This document shows, one piece after another, positions 62,043 to 64,000 of a stretch of 64,000 nucleotides of DNA. Each line of letters begins with the position of its first letter. Within the stretch, counting starts at the first letter, position 1. This DNA comes from Paraburkholderia sp. C35 (GTDB lineage Bacteria > Pseudomonadota > Gammaproteobacteria > Burkholderiales > Burkholderiaceae), in assembly GCF_003121405.1 (NCBI RefSeq), contig NZ_QBUY01000001.1, positions 186,001 to 250,000 of the forward strand, in the 5' to 3' direction. Position numbers and translations under genes: made by a program. Below the pieces are notes generated by a model. It did not search any database, was not told the DNA's origin, and worked only from the letters and a program-made list of their open reading frames with translations.

Positions 62043-62485
62043 TCGACAACGCGCCCGCGAGGGCACCGCTTTAACCATTCAACGGTTGGGAAGGTTGCGC
62101 CAGCATCCATGGCGCGTTGTGCATGCCCACCATCTTTAGCGGCTGGGCATGCGCACATGAACATCCTTGGCCCGATCACGTGGAGTGTGCAACGCAGAAA
62201 AGCCGTACCCGGTTTTTCTGTTCATGCACATATCAATACGACGAATAGAGCCGCCAAACCCGAACCAATCATCTGCTCAAAACACTCACGATTGCTTTGG
62301 CGCGACGTACGCGTACCAAACACCTGCAGAAAACGGTTGCACATGCAAACTTAAAGGCGAGTGGGTCTTACCGAACATTACGCAATGATGCTGAACGGTA
62401 GCTTTTAGTTATCAGCGGCAAACACGCTCAAGTGCTTGCCCAACATAACATGTGCCGCTCGCACAAGAATGTATTGGAGACCAGG
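62043..62485. other. Non-coding stretch between lipoprotein and FHA-protease
   Basis: 443 bases with no supported gene. It contains a hairpin at 62121-62152 and, just before the next gene, a good ribosome-binding site (GGAGA at 62476-62480). A promoter for the protease gene probably lies around 62300-62460. Confidence 0.5.
62121..62152. terminator. Hairpin downstream of the lipoprotein gene
   Basis: GCATGCCCA and TGGGCATGC form a nine-pair stem around a 14-base loop, 78 bases after the lipoprotein stop. No T-run follows, so the role as a terminator is tentative. Confidence 0.4.
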
Positions 62486-64000
62486 ATGACACGAATCACC
62501 ATTACTCATCTTTCGGGTTCCAAGGCTAATCAAACCGAGTCTTTCGAAATGGAACGCTTCGAGGAACTGATACTCGGTCGCGATCCTGCCGCCACCATTG
62601 TGTTCGACCCTCAGCGCGACGACCTCGTCAGCCGACAGCACGCGGCAATTCGTATCACCAAAGACACCCCACCTAACTATCTGCTCGGCGATAAAGGCAG
62701 CAGCAACGGAACCTTCCACAATGGACGGCCCGTTAAAGGCGAAGTGACGCTTGCACCCGGCGACACGATCGAACTGGGCGAAGGCGGCCCACGGCTGTCG
62801 CTCGACCTCGAGCCGCGACCGCTCCCCGCTGTGCCGCCCACGCGACTGAACACGAAAGCACTCGACGAGACGCGCATATCCCGGCCATCCGCCGCGACAA
62901 GACCGGCAGCCAGTGCCACGGGTGCCGCAAAGACGGCTGGCGACACGTCCACCGCAAAATCCACTGCCCGCCCCACCGAAAAGCCCGCTGACAACCGCGT
63001 CGGCAAGGAAACGGTGATGCGCATGATGGATCAGCAACGCCGCTCGACCAGCCGCAAGATCGCAATCGGCGGCGGCATCGCCGTGGTGCTGATCGGCATC
63101 ATCGTTGGCGCGCTGATTCACTTCGGCGTGCTGTTCGGCAAATCGCCGAAAGAGATCGTCGCTGAGTTCGGCGATGCAACTGTGGTCGTCGAAGCGCATT
63201 ACCGGATCATCGACAAGTCCACAGGCCGTCCGATCTATCAACGAACCTGTGTACTCGACAATTCACCGCTGCCATGCTTTCTGCAATTCGACAACGGACC
63301 CGTCATGCGCTGGCTCACTGTCGACGATGACGACCATCGCGGCCTGCCCATCGAAAGCGCGGGTTCCGGCAGCGGCTTCATCGTGAACGACAGCGGCTTC
63401 ATTCTGACCAACAAGCACGTTGCGCAGGGCTGGCGCGTGCCGCAATGGGACAACTTCGGCGTCGAAGCCGGCATCCTCATCAATCTCGTTCAGGGAAAGT
63501 TGCAGATCGGCCGCTTCAACCCGATGAACTTCGCAAGCCTGCGCGGATGGGATTTCGACAACCCGGTCAAGCTGATTCGCCCGGACTTCCGGGTACCTGG
63601 AGGCATGGGGTTCAGCATCGCGTCGGATGCGATGCTCGACGGTCGTAACGAAAGCCTCACCGTGCGCTTCCCGAATACGCGCGACAGCATCGACGCGCAG
63701 CTCGTCAAGGCATCGGCAGACGCGGACGTTGCGGAGATCAAGATCGCGTCCTCGCAGAAACTGCCGACGATCAACCTTGCTTCAGTCGGATCGCGGCCAT
63801 CGGTTGGCGAACGTGTGATTGTGCTCGGCTATCCCGGCATTTCCGAGCAGAAGGTAGCGATTATCCAGTCAAGCGAAGGTGGCAAGATCAAGGAACGGAT
63901 GGAAGTAATTCCGCAGCCGACGGTGACGGAGGGCATCATCGCCAACCTCGGTGACGCGGTGAAAACGGAAAAGAACGTCCAGACCTTCGACACGCTCGGT
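62486..64000 (+). CDS. FHA-domain transmembrane trypsin-like protease (runs off window)
   Basis: The 505 codons present remain open at the window edge. Residues about 1-97 form an FHA domain: LILGRDP, VSRQHAAIRI, DKGSSNGTFHNG, TIELGEGG, the phosphothreonine-binding layout. A Thr/Ala/Pro-rich linker follows, then one membrane helix at about 190-215 (IAIGGGIAVVLIGIIVGAL). The rest resembles the Do/HtrA-type serine protease fold: SGSGFIVNDSGFILTNKHVA with catalytic H311, and DVAEIKI with likely D414. The GNSGG serine segment would lie just past the end. The FHA part is cytoplasmic and the protease periplasmic, suggesting transmembrane signalling by phosphorylation. ATG 62486 has GGAGA upstream. 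Confidence 0.8.
   Translation, partial: MTRITITHLSGSKANQTESFEMERFEELILGRDPAATIVFDPQRDDLVSRQHAAIRITKDTPPNYLLGDKGSSNGTFHNGRPVKGEVTLAPGDTIELGEGGPRLSLDLEPRPLPAVPPTRLNTKALDETRISRPSAATRPAASATGAAKTAGDTSTAKSTARPTEKPADNRVGKETVMRMMDQQRRSTSRKIAIGGGIAVVLIGIIVGALIHFGVLFGKSPKEIVAEFGDATVVVEAHYRIIDKSTGRPIYQRTCVLDNSPLPCFLQFDNGPVMRWLTVDDDDHRGLPIESAGSGSGFIVNDSGFILTNKHVAQGWRVPQWDNFGVEAGILINLVQGKLQIGRFNPMNFASLRGWDFDNPVKLIRPDFRVPGGMGFSIASDAMLDGRNESLTVRFPNTRDSIDAQLVKASADADVAEIKIASSQKLPTINLASVGSRPSVGERVIVLGYPGISEQKVAIIQSSEGGKIKERMEVIPQPTVTEGIIANLGDAVKTEKNVQTFDTLG

Noticed and set aside
1..64000. CRISPR arrays, tRNA or rRNA genes, transposases
   Set aside because: No regularly spaced repeats, cloverleaf-like segments, rRNA signatures or transposase motifs were recognised by eye. 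A covariance-model search could still find a missed small RNA.

Overview
The window looks like chromosomal DNA of a high-GC betaproteobacterium of the Burkholderiaceae, most likely Paraburkholderia or Caballeronia. The reasons are the gene families present (Omp32-like porins, ACS-type MFS carriers, many LysR regulators, a VgrG/effector module), the strong codon GC bias and the dense accessory catabolic gene content. No rRNA, tRNA, CRISPR array, phage or intact insertion sequence was recognised. The taxon is an inference.

Layout. (1) 145-606: two abutting gene remnants, a LysR C-terminus and an old-yellow-enzyme piece. (2) 901-8732: a sugar ABC importer (binding protein, permease, ATPase) converging on a two-gene sugar-acid dehydratase operon of Weimberg type (XylD-like and XylX-like). 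A divergent MFS carrier follows. Three copies of a LacI/GntR-type operator lie in the shared promoter region. (3) 8859-16895: an AraC-type regulator diverges from a catabolic run of enoyl-CoA hydratase, CaiB/BaiF CoA-transferase, fumarylacetoacetase, DUF485 protein, ActP-like symporter, DUF302 protein and RidA. (4) 16939-20970: an F420-type NADP oxidoreductase and an SDR opposite a LysR gene, then a TlpA-like fragment and a DUF2252 protein.

(5) 21294-26675: a type VI secretion island with VgrG, a two-domain peptidoglycan hydrolase effector and a small secreted protein that is the likely immunity factor. The vgrG frame has an in-frame amber codon 64 codons before its natural end. It is followed by an 811-base stretch without a recognisable gene. 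(6) 27487-31914: ProX/YbaK deacylase, aspartate ammonia-lyase, LysR and an MFS carrier. (7) 32043-37876: an IlvD/Edd remnant, gamma-glutamyltransferase-like protein, DUF1097 protein, CodA-like amidohydrolase and a NarL-type two-component pair. (8) 38123-46523: LysR, a VOC protein, a GhrA-like reductase, then an operon with two dihydroorotase-like proteins that have lost different halves of the metal centre, an FMN hydroxyacid oxidase and a polar amino acid-type ABC importer with permease and ATPase fused.

(9) 46599-51906: porin, alpha/beta hydrolase, aspartate dehydrogenase, two-domain VOC dioxygenase-like protein and LysR. (10) 52009-60565: IclR, porin, GST, three SDRs, a KstD-like flavoprotein and an MFS carrier, all on the minus strand. 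A TTACGC/GCGTAA element is shared by the iclR upstream region and the head of the operon. (11) 61200-64000: a lipoprotein and the start of an FHA-transmembrane-trypsin-like protease that runs off the window.

Functionally the window is a chain of uptake-plus-degradation modules, each with its own regulator. They target sugar acids, an acid degraded through acyl-CoA and acylpyruvate-type steps, aspartate or related amino acids, gamma-glutamyl compounds, cyclic amides, an aromatic-like compound and a hydroxylated alicyclic or steroid-like compound. The substrates are inferred from families and are not proven. The antibacterial VgrG island interrupts this series.
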